Shown piece after piece: positions 9,562 through 18,907 of a stretch of DNA of 64,000 nucleotides. Positions within the stretch are counted from its first letter, which is position 1, and every line of letters starts with the position of its first letter. The DNA is from Pseudoalteromonas sp. '520P1 No. 423'. GTDB taxonomy: Bacteria; Pseudomonadota; Gammaproteobacteria; Enterobacterales; Alteromonadaceae. Location: the NCBI RefSeq assembly GCF_001269985.1, contig NZ_BBZB01000001.1:1178001-1242000 (forward strand), in the 5' to 3' direction. The notes under the pieces are model-generated. The model did no database searches. It saw only the letters and a program-made list of their open reading frames with translations, and was not told where the DNA came from. Made by a program: the position numbers and the translations under genes.

Positions 9562-9701
9562 AATAGTAATAAATTAATTTAATTGTGAGTAATGATCATG
9601 ATACAGATATCTATTGTTTATATCTATTTTCTACAGTTAAAGGTGATCTTGGAGGGAGGAGAGGGCTCAATTCGAGCCACTCTATATTTTAAGCTACTTA
9701 T

Positions 9702-10823
9702 TTAAGCTTGATCGAAGTGGTAAGCTAAATGTTGGTGGAAGCGAATAGCGATTTCTTCATGATCTGGCGTCATTTCTAATTCTTTTGCCATCATACGTAA
9801 TGACTTATCAACGGTTTCCATAAATTTAGCAAAACCTTTATCTTCAATATCGTCTTTAGTTGCCGCAAAAATGATTTGTACATAATCAACTAAATGATCA
9901 TCTTGCCAGTTACAGTAAAATTCATTTTTAGGTTCGATAGGGTCAAAACCTAACATCTGAAGCTCACCTACTTTTTGCTCAGGTTTATTTGAGCTATTAC
10001 GAATAATCGGTGTTAAGCCATTAGCGATAAATGCACCATTTTTTAAATTATAATGGTTGGCAGATTTTACACATGCATCAGATAACGTTTGGTAAAAATC
10101 AGCGTAAGATTGTTCACCAACTAAATTTACATTGCTACGTTTTAATAAACGACGAGAAATCGGCATACTTGCTACGACATAACTCATAGTATCGTTTTGC
10201 TCAGGCAAGATAACATCGGCTGCTTTATAACGATTTTTAATACGTCTTAAAGTATGGCCGTTAGAGCCTTCGACGCCTTTATCTTTTGCAAATAAATCAT
10301 AAGTTAAATGCTGATGATCACGTAAACGCACAGCGCTTGCATCAACACCCACTTCAGATAAAAGCTTTGTAAGTGTTTCGCGAACTTTTGTATGGTATCC
10401 CGCAGCACTTGTGCGAATAGAATCGCCAGATGCTAAAAATAATAGTGATATTTTTTTAGAGCGAACAGCACCATCGAAATGAGACTTATATGACTGATGA
10501 TATTCTGGGTTATAAAAAATCAGCATTTGCTGATCTGTTTCCCAGTATCGGATCTCTTGGTTAAAACGAACTCGAGGTAATTTATCATTAGCGATAAAAT
10601 GCACATTATCTATATCTGCCTCTTCACATACGGTGAAAAGTTGCTCTGAGAACTTTTGATAAAAACTCTGCCAAGGCTTTAACTTATCAGAGCTGTCACT
10701 ACTTTCAAAACGCTCTAATAATTCATCTGTTATTTTAAACTCAGCTAATAAAAATTGGTTATAACGAGAATTAGAAGGTAAATAAACTTTACTAACTTTA
10801 CTGCGACTACGACGAATAGACAT
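9702..10823 (-). CDS. DUF3083-like protein
   Basis: A 373-residue soluble protein with no signal peptide or membrane segment. It opens with a very basic patch (RRSRSKVSKVYLP) and contains LLFLASGDSIRTSAAGYHTKVRETL and an acidic C-terminal region. I associate it with DUF3083, seen in Shewanella, Colwellia and Pseudoalteromonas, of unknown function; this is from memory of family appearance, not a search. It stands alone on the minus strand with gaps on both sides. Confidence 0.65.
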   Translation of the reverse strand: MSIRRSRSKVSKVYLPSNSRYNQFLLAEFKITDELLERFESSDSSDKLKPWQSFYQKFSEQLFTVCEEADIDNVHFIANDKLPRVRFNQEIRYWETDQQMLIFYNPEYHQSYKSHFDGAVRSKKISLLFLASGDSIRTSAAGYHTKVRETLTKLLSEVGVDASAVRLRDHQHLTYDLFAKDKGVEGSNGHTLRRIKNRYKAADVILPEQNDTMSYVVASMPISRRLLKRSNVNLVGEQSYADFYQTLSDACVKSANHYNLKNGAFIANGLTPIIRNSSNKPEQKVGELQMLGFDPIEPKNEFYCNWQDDHLVDYVQIIFAATKDDIEDKGFAKFMETVDKSLRMMAKELEMTPDHEEIAIRFHQHLAYHFDQA

Positions 10824-10979
10824 TATTGATCCTTAATTAATAAGCACGCTTTTTATAGGGTTATTATAAAATTCTAATCATTTGATTTATTGTTTTAGAA
10901 CAAAGTTTTCTCAAGTAGACATTCATTTAATAAAGGAATCAAGTTTAAGATAAAAAATTATACAATTTTATTTATAATT

Positions 10980-11396
10980 TTACTCAAGGTAGATATTAGG
11001 TTTATAAATTTCCATCATGCCCTCAGGATAAATTGGTTTTGCAAAATTATATTGGGCGTATAAATCATGGGCGTCTTTAGTTGCTAAAGTGAAACGTCTT
11101 AATCCTTGTAATTTCTCATCTTCTATAATTGCTGTAATTAATTTCTTTCCTATACCTTGGCCTCTATATTTCTCTAAAACGAAGACATCTAATAAATTAG
11201 CAAAGGTAGCTTGATCGGTAACTACTCTGGCAAAGGCACATAATGTATTGTTATTTTGAATTACAAAACATAAAGAATTATCACAGGCACGTTTTAAGCA
11301 GTCTTTTGAGATACCGTTAGACCAATAGCTGCGTTCGCTTAAAAAATTAAAAATAGTTTCAAAATCTGCTTGGTTTAACTTGTATTTAATTTGCAT
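10980..11396 (-). CDS. GNAT family N-acetyltransferase
   Basis: A 138-residue single-domain acetyltransferase. The acetyl-CoA pyrophosphate-binding motif A is clear (VLEKYRGQGIGKKLITAII), preceded by the beta-4 strand LLDVFVL and followed by RFTLATKDAHDLYAQYNF. Substrate is unknown. It is 9 bp downstream of the LysE-family gene on the same strand, so the two are probably co-transcribed and may be controlled by the divergent MocR regulator. Confidence 0.87.
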   Translation of the reverse strand: MQIKYKLNQADFETIFNFLSERSYWSNGISKDCLKRACDNSLCFVIQNNNTLCAFARVVTDQATFANLLDVFVLEKYRGQGIGKKLITAIIEDEKLQGLRRFTLATKDAHDLYAQYNFAKPIYPEGMMEIYKPNIYLE

Positions 11397-11405
11397 TGTT
11401 ATCTC

Positions 11406-12008
11406 CTAAATAAAGATCATGGGAATTGTAAGTAGTAGTAAGCTAGCCATAGTCAAATTGAATTTTTGATTGAAATGAGGGTTTTGTAATTTTTTTGCGA
11501 TCAGTTTTCCTATTGTTACCCATACAAAAGCACAAGGGATTGATACTGTATTAAATAATAAAATACTGAGAAAAGCAGAAGACCAATAAAGGTCGCCAGC
11601 TAGTGTGAACGCAGAACTTGCTGTTAATAACATCGCCCAGGACTTGGGATTAATTAACTGAAATCCCGCAGCTTGAATAATATTAAATGGTTGATGGGCT
11701 TTATTTGATGACGGTGGTTTCGCTTTTGAGATAGTAAAAGCGAGCTTTAGAATATATATGCAAGCAATCAAGCTTAAAATAAACTGTATTTTAGGGTAGG
11801 CGATAAAAAGCTGTCCTAAACCAAAAAGAATACATGTTTGCAAACATATCATGCCTATTCGAATCCCTAAAATATGCGGGATCGTTTTTTTGATACCAAA
11901 ATAAGCGCCAGAATGCGCCAGTAAAATATTGTTTGGTCCAGGGGTGATTGTTGCTATAACCGTAAAGATACTAATAGGTAAAATTAGCGCTAAAAGTTCA
12001 TTTTGCAT
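11406..12008 (-). CDS. LysE family amino-acid exporter
   Basis: A 200-residue inner-membrane protein with about six hydrophobic helices. The family signature TPGPNNILLAHSGAYFG sits near residues 23-39 and QLINPKSWAML near the middle, as in the RhtB/LysE translocators that export amino acids or homoserine lactones. Substrate cannot be read from sequence. It is divergent from a MocR regulator with a shared intergenic region carrying an inverted repeat. Confidence 0.88.
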   Translation of the reverse strand: MQNELLALILPISIFTVIATITPGPNNILLAHSGAYFGIKKTIPHILGIRIGMICLQTCILFGLGQLFIAYPKIQFILSLIACIYILKLAFTISKAKPPSSNKAHQPFNIIQAAGFQLINPKSWAMLLTASSAFTLAGDLYWSSAFLSILLFNTVSIPCAFVWVTIGKLIAKKLQNPHFNQKFNLTMASLLLLTIPMIFI

Positions 12009-12028
12009 AATTTGTCCTTGTTAATTTT

Positions 12029-12048
12029 AAATTGTACGCATACAATTT
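12029..12048. promoter_or_regulatory. Putative MocR operator, perfect inverted repeat
   Basis: AAATTGTA-cgca-TACAATTT is a perfect 8-bp inverted repeat with a 4-nt spacer in the intergenic region between the LysE-family gene and the divergent GntR/MocR gene. Its location and symmetry fit an operator for that regulator. Confidence 0.6.
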
Positions 12049-12102
12049 ATGGTGTTTGTATTGCTTTAAGTTGTCACATTTATTTTATTAGGCTATAAGT
12101 TT

Positions 12103-12119
12103 ATTGTTATGGATACAAT
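12103..12119. promoter_or_regulatory. Second ATTGT/ACAAT repeat over the MocR start codon
   Basis: Half-sites ATTGT (12103-12107) and ACAAT (12115-12119) repeat those of the 12029-12048 palindrome, with a 7-nt centre, and overlap the ATG at 12109. This suggests autorepression. Weaker symmetry than the first site. Confidence 0.4.
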
Positions 12120-13494
12120 TTGGAAGGTAAACCAAGTTCGTTTTATTGAGCTTGTAAAAACTCAAGCAAAATATAAGGCCTTAGTGACTTTAATTGATGA
12201 AGCTATCACTGATGGGGATTTAGCTTTTAAGCAAAAATTACCAGCGCAGCGCTGGTTGGCTGATGAGTTAAATGTAACCCATGGTACGGTCACTAGAGCT
12301 TATGAATTAGCGCAAAAACAAGGGCTTGTTAAAGCAAAGTTAGGTGCTGGCACCTTTGTTGATACTGGGAGCAATTCAAATATAACAGAAGAGCTCGTTG
12401 TTGATTTTGCATCTAGTATGCAGCCAATGATGGGTCAACAAGCTGTTTTAGCGCAAGCAATGACTGAGCTCGCACAAGATAATAATGCTTTATCTCACAT
12501 ATTAACGTATTCAATAGATGGCATAGCTAAGCATAAGAAGGTATTTAATGACTGGCTCATAAATAAAGGGTTTAAAAACGCTGCTGATTTAATATTTTTA
12601 CAAGGTGCCCAACAAGGCGTTTATAGCTGTTTACAAATACTGACTGAGCGTGGGGATCTCGTGCTACATGAATCCCTTTGTTATCCTGGGTTTTATCGTG
12701 CGGCAGAGTCATCAGGTTTAAAAATGAAAGAGCTCACGATAACAAATGAAGGTATTGATTTAGATGAGCTAGAGGCTATTTGTAAAAAATTCGCGCCAAA
12801 AGTGCTTTATATTACGCCAAATAATCAAAACCCGACCAATGTAAAATACACTGAGCAGCAGTTAGATAAAATTTTAGCTTTAAGTCGTCAATATCAATTT
12901 TTTATTATTGAAGATGATGTGAATTACTGTTTGCCTAATAATTGGCGTTTACCACTGCAACAAAAAGCCCCTGATCGTGTTTTTTATATATCAAGTTTGT
13001 CTAAGTATTTTGCTGGTGGCTTAAGAGTTGGCTATATTTTGGCTCCTGCTTTATTTCAACAGGTATTAAAGCAACATATTCATAGTCAGTGTTGGATGGT
13101 TTCATCTATGAACTTTGAATTGGCATCTCGTTTTATTCAAAGTGATGGCTATCAGTTCAATCAAGACAAACTTGCAAAAGAACTTATCTATCGCCAAAAA
13201 GCGTTCCAAGTGATTTTTGATAAATATAGATTTATCGCACGCTTAGGCGGTTTAAATATTTGGCTTGAGTTGCCTAAAACTATCAATATGCATCAGTTAA
13301 GCGGTTTATTATTAGCAAATAATGTAAAAATACGTACTGCAGACTTATTTTTAGCACCGTCAAGCACGAATGATTATAATGCGATCCGTATCTCATTAGG
13401 TGGACCAGAGCATAGAAAGGTATTTGATAAAGGCATAGAAATTATGGATAGGGTTTTTAAGCAATTACACAATAATAATGATGTTGTTATTTAA
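12109..13494 (+). CDS. MocR-type regulator: GntR winged helix fused to aminotransferase fold
   Basis: A 461-residue chimera. Residues about 15-90 form a GntR winged-helix DNA-binding domain (LPAQRWLADELNVTHGTVTRAYELA). The rest is a fold-type I aminotransferase-like domain, with PNNQNPTN in the substrate region, FIIEDDVNY for the PLP-ring Asp, and SSLSKYFAGGLRVGYI, where the K binds PLP. Such proteins sense PLP or amino-acid adducts. It is divergent from the LysE exporter and GNAT genes, which are its probable targets. No separate enzyme role is suggested. Confidence 0.92.
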   Translation: MDTIWKVNQVRFIELVKTQAKYKALVTLIDEAITDGDLAFKQKLPAQRWLADELNVTHGTVTRAYELAQKQGLVKAKLGAGTFVDTGSNSNITEELVVDFASSMQPMMGQQAVLAQAMTELAQDNNALSHILTYSIDGIAKHKKVFNDWLINKGFKNAADLIFLQGAQQGVYSCLQILTERGDLVLHESLCYPGFYRAAESSGLKMKELTITNEGIDLDELEAICKKFAPKVLYITPNNQNPTNVKYTEQQLDKILALSRQYQFFIIEDDVNYCLPNNWRLPLQQKAPDRVFYISSLSKYFAGGLRVGYILAPALFQQVLKQHIHSQCWMVSSMNFELASRFIQSDGYQFNQDKLAKELIYRQKAFQVIFDKYRFIARLGGLNIWLELPKTINMHQLSGLLLANNVKIRTADLFLAPSSTNDYNAIRISLGGPEHRKVFDKGIEIMDRVFKQLHNNNDVVI

Positions 13495-13584
13495 AACCTA
13501 TTATCCTAAAACTAAGCTTTATGTTACCCTTGCCACAATTATTTAGACTTAGTTCTTACATATTTTTTTTAAGAGATTTAACTC

Positions 13585-15069
13585 ATGACTATTCGTACTC
13601 GTGTAGCACCGTCACCAACGGGTGACCCGCACTTAGGCACAGCTTATATTGCATTGTTTAACTACGCTTTTGCTAAGCAGCAAGGCGGTGAATTTGTATT
13701 ACGTATTGAAGATACTGATCAGGTTCGTAGTACACCAGAATCAGAACAAGCGATTATGGATAGTTTACGTTGGTTAGGTCTTAATTGGGATCACGGTCCT
13801 GATGTGGGCGGTGATTTTGGTCCATACCGCCAGTCTGAGCGCAGTGATTTATATAAAAAATATGCACAGCAACTTGTTGATAATGGTAAAGCTTTTTACT
13901 GTTTTGCAACGGCTGAAGAGCTTGACCAAATGCGTGAAGCGCAGATGGCTGAAGGTTTACGTCCAAAGTATGATGGTCGTGGTTTAAAGCTTTCTGCTGA
14001 TGAAATTGAAGCAAATTTAGCTGCGGGTAAACCTTATGTGATCCGTATGAATATCCCAGAAGAAGGGACATTTAAATTTAACGATTACTTACGTGGAGAA
14101 ATTGAGATCCCGTGGGAAAACGTTGATATGCAAGTATTGCTTAAAGCTGATGGTTTCCCAACTTATTTCTTAGCAAATGTGGTTGATGATCACCATATGG
14201 AAATTAGCCATATCTTCCGTGGTGAAGAGTGGATAAACTCAGCGCCTAAATTATTAAAACTATATGAAGATTTTGGTTGGACTGCACCAACTTTAGGTCA
14301 CTTACCATTATTACGAAACCCAGATAAATCTAAATTATCAAAACGTAAAAACCCAACTTCTATTAACTACTATAAAGAAATGGGCTTTTTACCGGAAGCT
14401 GTATTGAATTACTTAGGTCGTATGGGTTGGTCAATGCCTGATGAGCGTGAAAAATTCACATTAGCAGAGATGATTGAAAATTTTGACATGAAACGTGTAT
14501 CACTTGGTGGTCCGGTATTTGATGTTGAAAAATTAAGTTGGTTAAATGGTCTTTGGATCCGTGAAAACTTAACTGACGAAGAATTAATTGGTCGCTTTGT
14601 TGATTGGAAGTTTAATGGTGAAACTTTAGGTAAAATTTTACCGCAAGTTAAAACACGTATTAATACATTATCTGATTTAGTTGAGCTTGCAGGTTACTTT
14701 GTATCTGGTATGCCAACCTATGAGCCTGAGTTATTAACAGCAGGCAAAGCGGAAGAAGATGTTATTCGTCAAGCACTACAGTTCTTTATTTGGGATCTAG
14801 AGGCTTTACGCACTTGGGAAAAATCAGAGATTTTTTCGATTGCAAAAAAACTAGCTGATCACCATGAGCTTAAAATTAAAGTATTCTTAGAACCTATCTT
14901 TGTTGCGATTAGTGGTAAGCCATCTTCAACATCGGTTATCGATGCGATGGAAATTTTAGGTTCAGATATGTCTCGTGCCCGTTTACGTGTTGCATTAGGT
15001 CATATAGGTGTATCTAAGAAGCAAGCTAAAAAGCTAGAAAAAGCATATAAAGTTTACCTAGCAGAATAA
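13585..15069 (+). CDS. gltX: Glutamyl-tRNA synthetase
   Basis: Class I synthetase charging tRNA-Glu; 494 residues, slightly longer than the 471 of E. coli. The HIGH-type motif is [11 protein letters not shown] near the start and the KMSKS-type motif is KLSKRKNP near residue 250. The anticodon-binding C-terminal region is complete. A strong terminator follows. Upstream 13495-13584 is only a short promoter-sized gap. Confidence 0.98.
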   Translation: MTIRTRVAPSPTGDPHLGTAYIALFNYAFAKQQGGEFVLRIEDTDQVRSTPESEQAIMDSLRWLGLNWDHGPDVGGDFGPYRQSERSDLYKKYAQQLVDNGKAFYCFATAEELDQMREAQMAEGLRPKYDGRGLKLSADEIEANLAAGKPYVIRMNIPEEGTFKFNDYLRGEIEIPWENVDMQVLLKADGFPTYFLANVVDDHHMEISHIFRGEEWINSAPKLLKLYEDFGWTAPTLGHLPLLRNPDKSKLSKRKNPTSINYYKEMGFLPEAVLNYLGRMGWSMPDEREKFTLAEMIENFDMKRVSLGGPVFDVEKLSWLNGLWIRENLTDEELIGRFVDWKFNGETLGKILPQVKTRINTLSDLVELAGYFVSGMPTYEPELLTAGKAEEDVIRQALQFFIWDLEALRTWEKSEIFSIAKKLADHHELKIKVFLEPIFVAISGKPSSTSVIDAMEILGSDMSRARLRVALGHIGVSKKQAKKLEKAYKVYLAE

Positions 15070-15091
15070 AAAATACTTTTGCTAATAATAT

Positions 15092-15117
15092 AAAAGCGAC
15101 CTTAGGGTCGCTTTTTT
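15092..15117 (+). terminator. Terminator after gltX
   Basis: Stem AAAGCGACC / GGTCGCTTT with a short loop and a T6 tract. Confidence 0.9.
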
Positions 15118-15197
15118 AACTGATTCGACCTCTATTACCTAAAATCTTGGTAGAATGGTCAGGTTGTAACTTTAGTCATAAAAGAAGTCATTAAAAT

Positions 15198-15902
15198 ATG
15201 TTAAATCCTTTTTACCATCAGTGCGAAAAAAATAAGATCACTTTTACCCGTGAACAAGGTAGTAATTTTGCTAAATTAATAGCCGATGACTATAACCCTT
15301 TACACGATGCTGATGCTAAAAAGTTTTGTGTACCAGGTGATTTACTTTTCTCATTAGTACTACAGAAGTATGGCATTAGCCAAAAAATGCATTTTACATT
15401 TTCAGGCATGGTTAATGAAAATGTCGCATTAGATTTCCCTGAAGCAGCTGATGAGTTTGATATCACAGATGGTGATAAAGTTTACTTATCAGTAAAGCGT
15501 TCGGGTGATACCTCAAGTTGCCCTGCATTAACACAGAGCTTAACTAAAAATTACGTTGAGTTCTCTGGAACGACTTTTCCTCATGTAATCATTCCAATTA
15601 TGGGTGAGCAAGATGTGATGATAAATCCTTCACGTCCTATGGTTATTTATGAATCTATGTCGATAGATTTACAACGATTAGATATTGCTAGCCCTGAACT
15701 TGAATTTGCAGATCCTGTGTTTGAACTTAATGGTAAACGCGGGAAAATTATTCTGCGTTTTAATATTTTAGAGCAAGGTGTCGTGGTAGGAACTGGCGTT
15801 AAAAATATGTTGGTTTCAGGTATTCGTGAATATTGCCAAGAAACAGTAGATGACTTGATTAATTTTTATAATCAAAGAAAAACAGATCTAAAACCTGAGT
15901 AA
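15198..15902 (+). CDS. DUF3581-like protein
   Basis: A 234-residue cytosolic protein. The N-terminal part (FAKLIADDYNPLHDADAKKFCVPGDLLF) looks like a hot-dog-fold dehydratase segment, with DYNPLHDADA recalling the MaoC active-site region, but the second half diverges. I recognise the general appearance of DUF3581, a marine gammaproteobacterial family of unknown function; enzymatic activity is speculative. It is a single-gene unit between two hairpin terminators. Confidence 0.7.
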   Translation: MLNPFYHQCEKNKITFTREQGSNFAKLIADDYNPLHDADAKKFCVPGDLLFSLVLQKYGISQKMHFTFSGMVNENVALDFPEAADEFDITDGDKVYLSVKRSGDTSSCPALTQSLTKNYVEFSGTTFPHVIIPIMGEQDVMINPSRPMVIYESMSIDLQRLDIASPELEFADPVFELNGKRGKIILRFNILEQGVVVGTGVKNMLVSGIREYCQETVDDLINFYNQRKTDLKPE

Positions 15903-15942
15903 TTGCTCAAACTACTAGACTGTTTTAAGAGACGATATATAT

Positions 15943-15969
15943 AAAAAGACGCTAAATGCGTCTTTTTTG
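15943..15969 (+). terminator. Terminator after the DUF3581 gene
   Basis: Stem AAAAGACGC / GCGTCTTTT around a 5-nt loop, followed by T residues. Confidence 0.88.
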
Positions 15970-16097
15970 CTTTATCTAATTGTTTAAAAAATGGCTGTGT
16001 AACTTGACACGTTAGAAGGTTTTTTTCGAATAAATAAGATATGCAGTAAAAAAAATTAAAATTTTTTGAAACTACGCATTTAACAAGACTTTAGTGT

Positions 16098-16273
16098 TTG
16101 ACTGCTAAAAATTATGGTATATACTGCGTGCAGCTTGAAAGTTCGTTTTAGATTATGCAACACCATTTCGATGTATGTTTTACATCTTCGTCCTGTTTTA
16201 CATAAGAAGTAACACTTTTAGCAGAACCGCCTTATACAAGGCTTATATTACTTTAAATAAATAGGATATTATT
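16098..16273 (+). promoter_or_regulatory. Promoter and long 5' leader of the cold-shock gene
   Basis: A -35 TTGACT (16098-16103) and a -10 TATACT (16120-16125) are 16 nt apart, giving a probable start near 16132. The leader is then about 140 nt, as in cspA-type genes whose leader RNA refolds with temperature to control translation. An A/T-rich stretch and AGGAT ribosome site precede the ATG. No other gene is seen in 15903-16273 apart from the terminator. Confidence 0.7.
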
Positions 16274-16480
16274 ATGTCTACTACTACTGGTACAGTAAAA
16301 TGGTTTAACGAATCTAAAGGTTTTGGTTTCATCGAGCAAGAAAATGGTCCTGACGTTTTCGCTCATTTCTCTGCAATCCAAAGCGATGGTTTTAAAACTC
16401 TTGCTGAAGGCCAACGTGTATCTTTCACAGTTACTACTGGTCAGAAAGGTCCTCAAGCTGAGAACATCCAAGCTATCTAA
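16274..16480 (+). CDS. Cold-shock protein, CspA family
   Basis: A 68-residue single-stranded nucleic-acid-binding protein. RNP1 is KGFGFIEQ and RNP2 is DVFAHFSAI, preceded by TGTVKWFNE. It acts as an RNA chaperone. The long leader and strong promoter suggest cold or growth-phase control, but which paralogue it is cannot be told. The frame extension in another phase at this locus is a shadow. Confidence 0.97.
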   Translation: MSTTTGTVKWFNESKGFGFIEQENGPDVFAHFSAIQSDGFKTLAEGQRVSFTVTTGQKGPQAENIQAI

Positions 16481-16535
16481 TTTAGCTTTTGCTAATATTA
16501 GTAACTTAGTTTAAGTTTGTCTTAATACTAAGACA

Positions 16536-16565
16536 AAAGGGCAGCCTAAAGGGTTGCCCTTTTTT
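16536..16565 (+). terminator. Terminator after the cold-shock gene
   Basis: GGGCAGCC / GGGTTGCCC hairpin, with one imperfect position, followed by a T6 run. Confidence 0.87.
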
Positions 16566-16689
16566 GTGCTTGTTGATAAATGGCAGTATCATTCTCAATG
16601 ACATTAAACTAATTGAAATCAAAGCCCATTATATGCCATTTGGTATAAAATACATCTAGGTAGATATATTCAAAAATATTGGAAAATAA

Positions 16690-17199
16690 ATGACATTAAT
16701 TGAAGTTGATAAAAAAAGATATCGCGCACATTTAAATCGTGTGATTATCGGGTGTATTGCAAGCTTAACGATAGGTAGTTTAGGTATCGCGCAAGGTTTA
16801 ATTACATTATTGCCATCTGATTCTGGTAGTCATTTCCATTGGAATCTGATTGGTGTGATTATTACAAGTTTATTAATAGGCTCGCAACTGATCAAATATA
16901 AAAAACATGCCTATATGTATGAAGTTGCTTATGTATGGGACTTAAAACAAGCGCTAAATAAAATCACTCGTAAAATGCGTAAAGTAAAACAAGGTGTTGA
17001 GCGAGGTGATGTTCATGCTATGCAAGCACTTAACTTTTTTTATGCTGGTTCTCGCCAGTTATGGTTATTAGATGATAATAATATTACCCAAGACGAGCTT
17101 ACTATTTGGCAAGCTGAATTAGATACAAAGGCTGCCCAATACAATCTTGAATTAGATACCACTAAATATGATGCAACAACATTATCGTCAATGAATTAA
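16690..17199 (+). CDS. DUF3087-like membrane protein
   Basis: A 169-residue protein with two membrane helices (about residues 18-40 and 54-72) and a cytosolic helical C-terminal half (KQALNKITRKMRKVKQGVERGDVHAMQALNFFYAGSRQLW). It matches my memory of DUF3087, a small family of unknown function in Alteromonadales and Vibrionales. It stands alone. Confidence 0.72.
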   Translation: MTLIEVDKKRYRAHLNRVIIGCIASLTIGSLGIAQGLITLLPSDSGSHFHWNLIGVIITSLLIGSQLIKYKKHAYMYEVAYVWDLKQALNKITRKMRKVKQGVERGDVHAMQALNFFYAGSRQLWLLDDNNITQDELTIWQAELDTKAAQYNLELDTTKYDATTLSSMN

Positions 17200-17230
17200 T
17201 ATATACTTTATTCAAAGAGGTTTATTTTTA

Positions 17231-17496
17231 ATAGAGCGTAGCGAAAATCTCGGGGGTTTGCTCCCTTGCTGGATAGTGTAGACTGAGCTTGCCTCAGTCT
17301 ACACTATCCACTACATGGAACTTCAAAGAAATTCTCATCATGTTTTCAGACTAATGTATCACTTTGTGTGGATACCTAAGTATCGACGAATTCGAAAATA
17401 TGTGTAAAACCAATTGGTTGAATTGGATAAAAAAGAAGCTCACGGAAATCAGTTAGGACTCTTTTAAACTCGGTCGCTTGCGACCGATTCTTTTAT
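17231..17496 (+). mobile_element. Internally deleted IS200/IS605-type element (MITE-like)
   Basis: Both ends match the longer element at 50038-50594: the same left end (AGAGCGTAGCGAAAATCTCG), a left subterminal palindrome (17270-17310, 18-bp perfect arms, 5-nt loop), the start of the Y1 transposase frame, then a jump to the transposase C-terminal codons (from ATTCGAAAATAT) and the right-end hairpin CGGTCGCTTGCGACCG. About 290 bp of transposase interior are missing, so it codes for nothing and could only move in trans. Palindrome arms are better preserved than in the longer copy. Confidence 0.85.
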
Positions 17497-17687
17497 CTCT
17501 TTCAATTAATACTTATCTTAAAAACCTCCTTTAATTCTTATTTGTTATATAAACCTGCTAATTATTTTCTTTATTAAATACCTCTCTTCCCTATCGATCT
17601 TTGTCTTACTAAATTTAAAATATTTTAAATACAACTAATTATCATTACAGATAAAAATCTTAAATTTAGTAAGGTTTATTTAAAAGC

Positions 17688-17701
17688 ATGATCTAAATCA
17701 A
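17688..17701 (+). promoter_or_regulatory. FNR-type site upstream of the nap remnant
   Basis: ATGAT-CTAA-ATCAA matches the FNR consensus TTGAT-N4-ATCAA except at the first base. It lies about 65 bp before the first gene of the old nap locus, whose promoters are usually anaerobically induced by FNR. The rest of 17500-17766 holds no gene I can see. Confidence 0.6.
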
Positions 17702-17766
17702 GGTGCTATTTGTAACAAAATTTACACTATAAATACAAGATGAAAACCATCAAACAGGAGAGCTAA

Positions 17767-17913
17767 ATGAGTGCGTTAGAGTCAATGATTTGGACCGTAT
17801 TAGGTTATTTAGCAATGCCAACTATATTCATTTTAGGTTTTGCTGGTGTAGCTGCAGTTTCATTGTTTGTTTTGAAAATGCTAGGTGCTAAATCAATTCA
17901 GTCTAAAGTTTAA
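17767..17913 (+). CDS. Small single-helix membrane protein (TIGR02808-like)
   Basis: A 48-residue protein with one long hydrophobic segment (AMPTIFILGFAGVAAVSLFV). It resembles the short TIGR02808 family seen near nap genes in Vibrio and Shewanella, with the shared LGYxAMPxIF pattern. A good ribosome site (CAGGAGAG) precedes the ATG. It is the first gene after the FNR-like site and remains intact although the nap genes after it are broken. Function unknown. Confidence 0.72.
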   Translation: MSALESMIWTVLGYLAMPTIFILGFAGVAAVSLFVLKMLGAKSIQSKV

Positions 17914-18233
17914 ATAGGTAAATTCTTTGAGATTAACTTATTAGAAGAACCTGTTCACATTGCTGGAGTGCTTGTTAAAGCATTTCCTCACAATACCCAA
18001 GCAATTGCTCTAAAACTAAATGCACTTCCAGGTACTGAAGTTCATGAGATCAGTGATGATGGCTGTATGGTTGTGACAGTTGAAGCAGCAGATAAAGAAA
18101 AAATGTAGTCGACATTATTACTAAGTTAAGTGTTTTTGAAGGGGTGCTTGATGCGTCTTTGATATTCCACTATCACGATGCTGGGCTGGTACCTCATGCA
18201 AAAAATAATGGCGGTAAAATTAATTTTAAATAG
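17914..18233 (+). pseudogene. napD: napD remnant (nitrate reductase maturation chaperone)
   Basis: Translation from 17914 reads IGKFFEINLLEEPVHIAGVL and continues with an LNALPGTEVHEISDDGCMVV segment typical of NapD, the chaperone that binds the NapA Tat signal. ATA stands where a start ATG would be expected. After EKM comes a TAG at about 18105; shifting frame restores a NapD C terminus (KLSVFEGVLDASLIFHYHDAG). So it has a lost start and a frameshift and is not functional. Confidence 0.85.
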
Positions 18234-18286
18234 CAAATAGTTCATATCGACTTATATCGTCATATAACTAGTCAGGAGAAGAAGTT

Positions 18287-18907
18287 GTGACTCAATCAAG
18301 ACGTGACTTCATAAAAGCAAATGCAATCTCCGCTACCGCTGCAGCAGCAATTCTGACATCAGCATCTAATCTGAACACTGATTCAGATGAAAGTAAAATC
18401 AAATGGGATAAAGCACCTTGTCGTTTTTGTGGCACAGGTTGTAGTGTTCTAGTTGGTAGCCAAAACGGTAAAGTTGTTGCAACTCAGGGCGATCCTGATG
18501 CAGAGGTAAATAAAGGCCTAAATTGTATTAAGGGCTATTTCCTATCTAAAATTATGTACGGTAAAGACCGTTTAACTCAGCCATTGTTAAGAATGAAAGA
18601 TGGTAAATTCCATAAAGAAGGCGACTTCCAACCAGTAAGCTGGGATATGGCTTTTGATGTGATGGCTGATAAATTTAAATCTTCATTAAAAGCGAAAGGT
18701 CCAACATCTTTAGGTATGTTTGGTTCTGGTCAATGGACTGTAATGTAAGGGTATGCTGCTGTTAAATTAATGAAAGCAGGTTTCCGTTCAAATAATATTG
18801 ATCCAAATACACCTCACTGTATGGCTTCTGCTGTAGGTGGGTTTATGCGTACTTTTGGTATAGATGAACCTATGGGTTGTTATGATGATTTAGAGCAAGC
18901 AGATTAA
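18287..18907 (+). pseudogene. napA: napA fragment (periplasmic nitrate reductase), truncated
   Basis: Starts with GTG at 18287 after a GGAG site. It has a Tat signal ([10 protein letters not shown]) and the [4Fe-4S] motif CRFCGTGC with the distal NCIKGYF cysteine. A TAA at 18746-18748 replaces the Glu expected in [13 protein letters not shown]; the frame then continues with NapA sequence ([38 protein letters not shown]) and stops at 18907. About 205 of roughly 830 residues remain; the molybdopterin domains are gone and the end abuts the napF stop. Confidence 0.93.

Noticed and set aside
16323..16514. A 63-codon frame overlapping the cold-shock gene
   Set aside because: It is a shadow in another phase of the conserved cold-shock coding sequence and has no ribosome site.
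17231..17496. Riboswitch or RNA hairpin element of its own
   Set aside because: The match to both ends of the 50-kb IS200/IS605 copy explains the palindromes.
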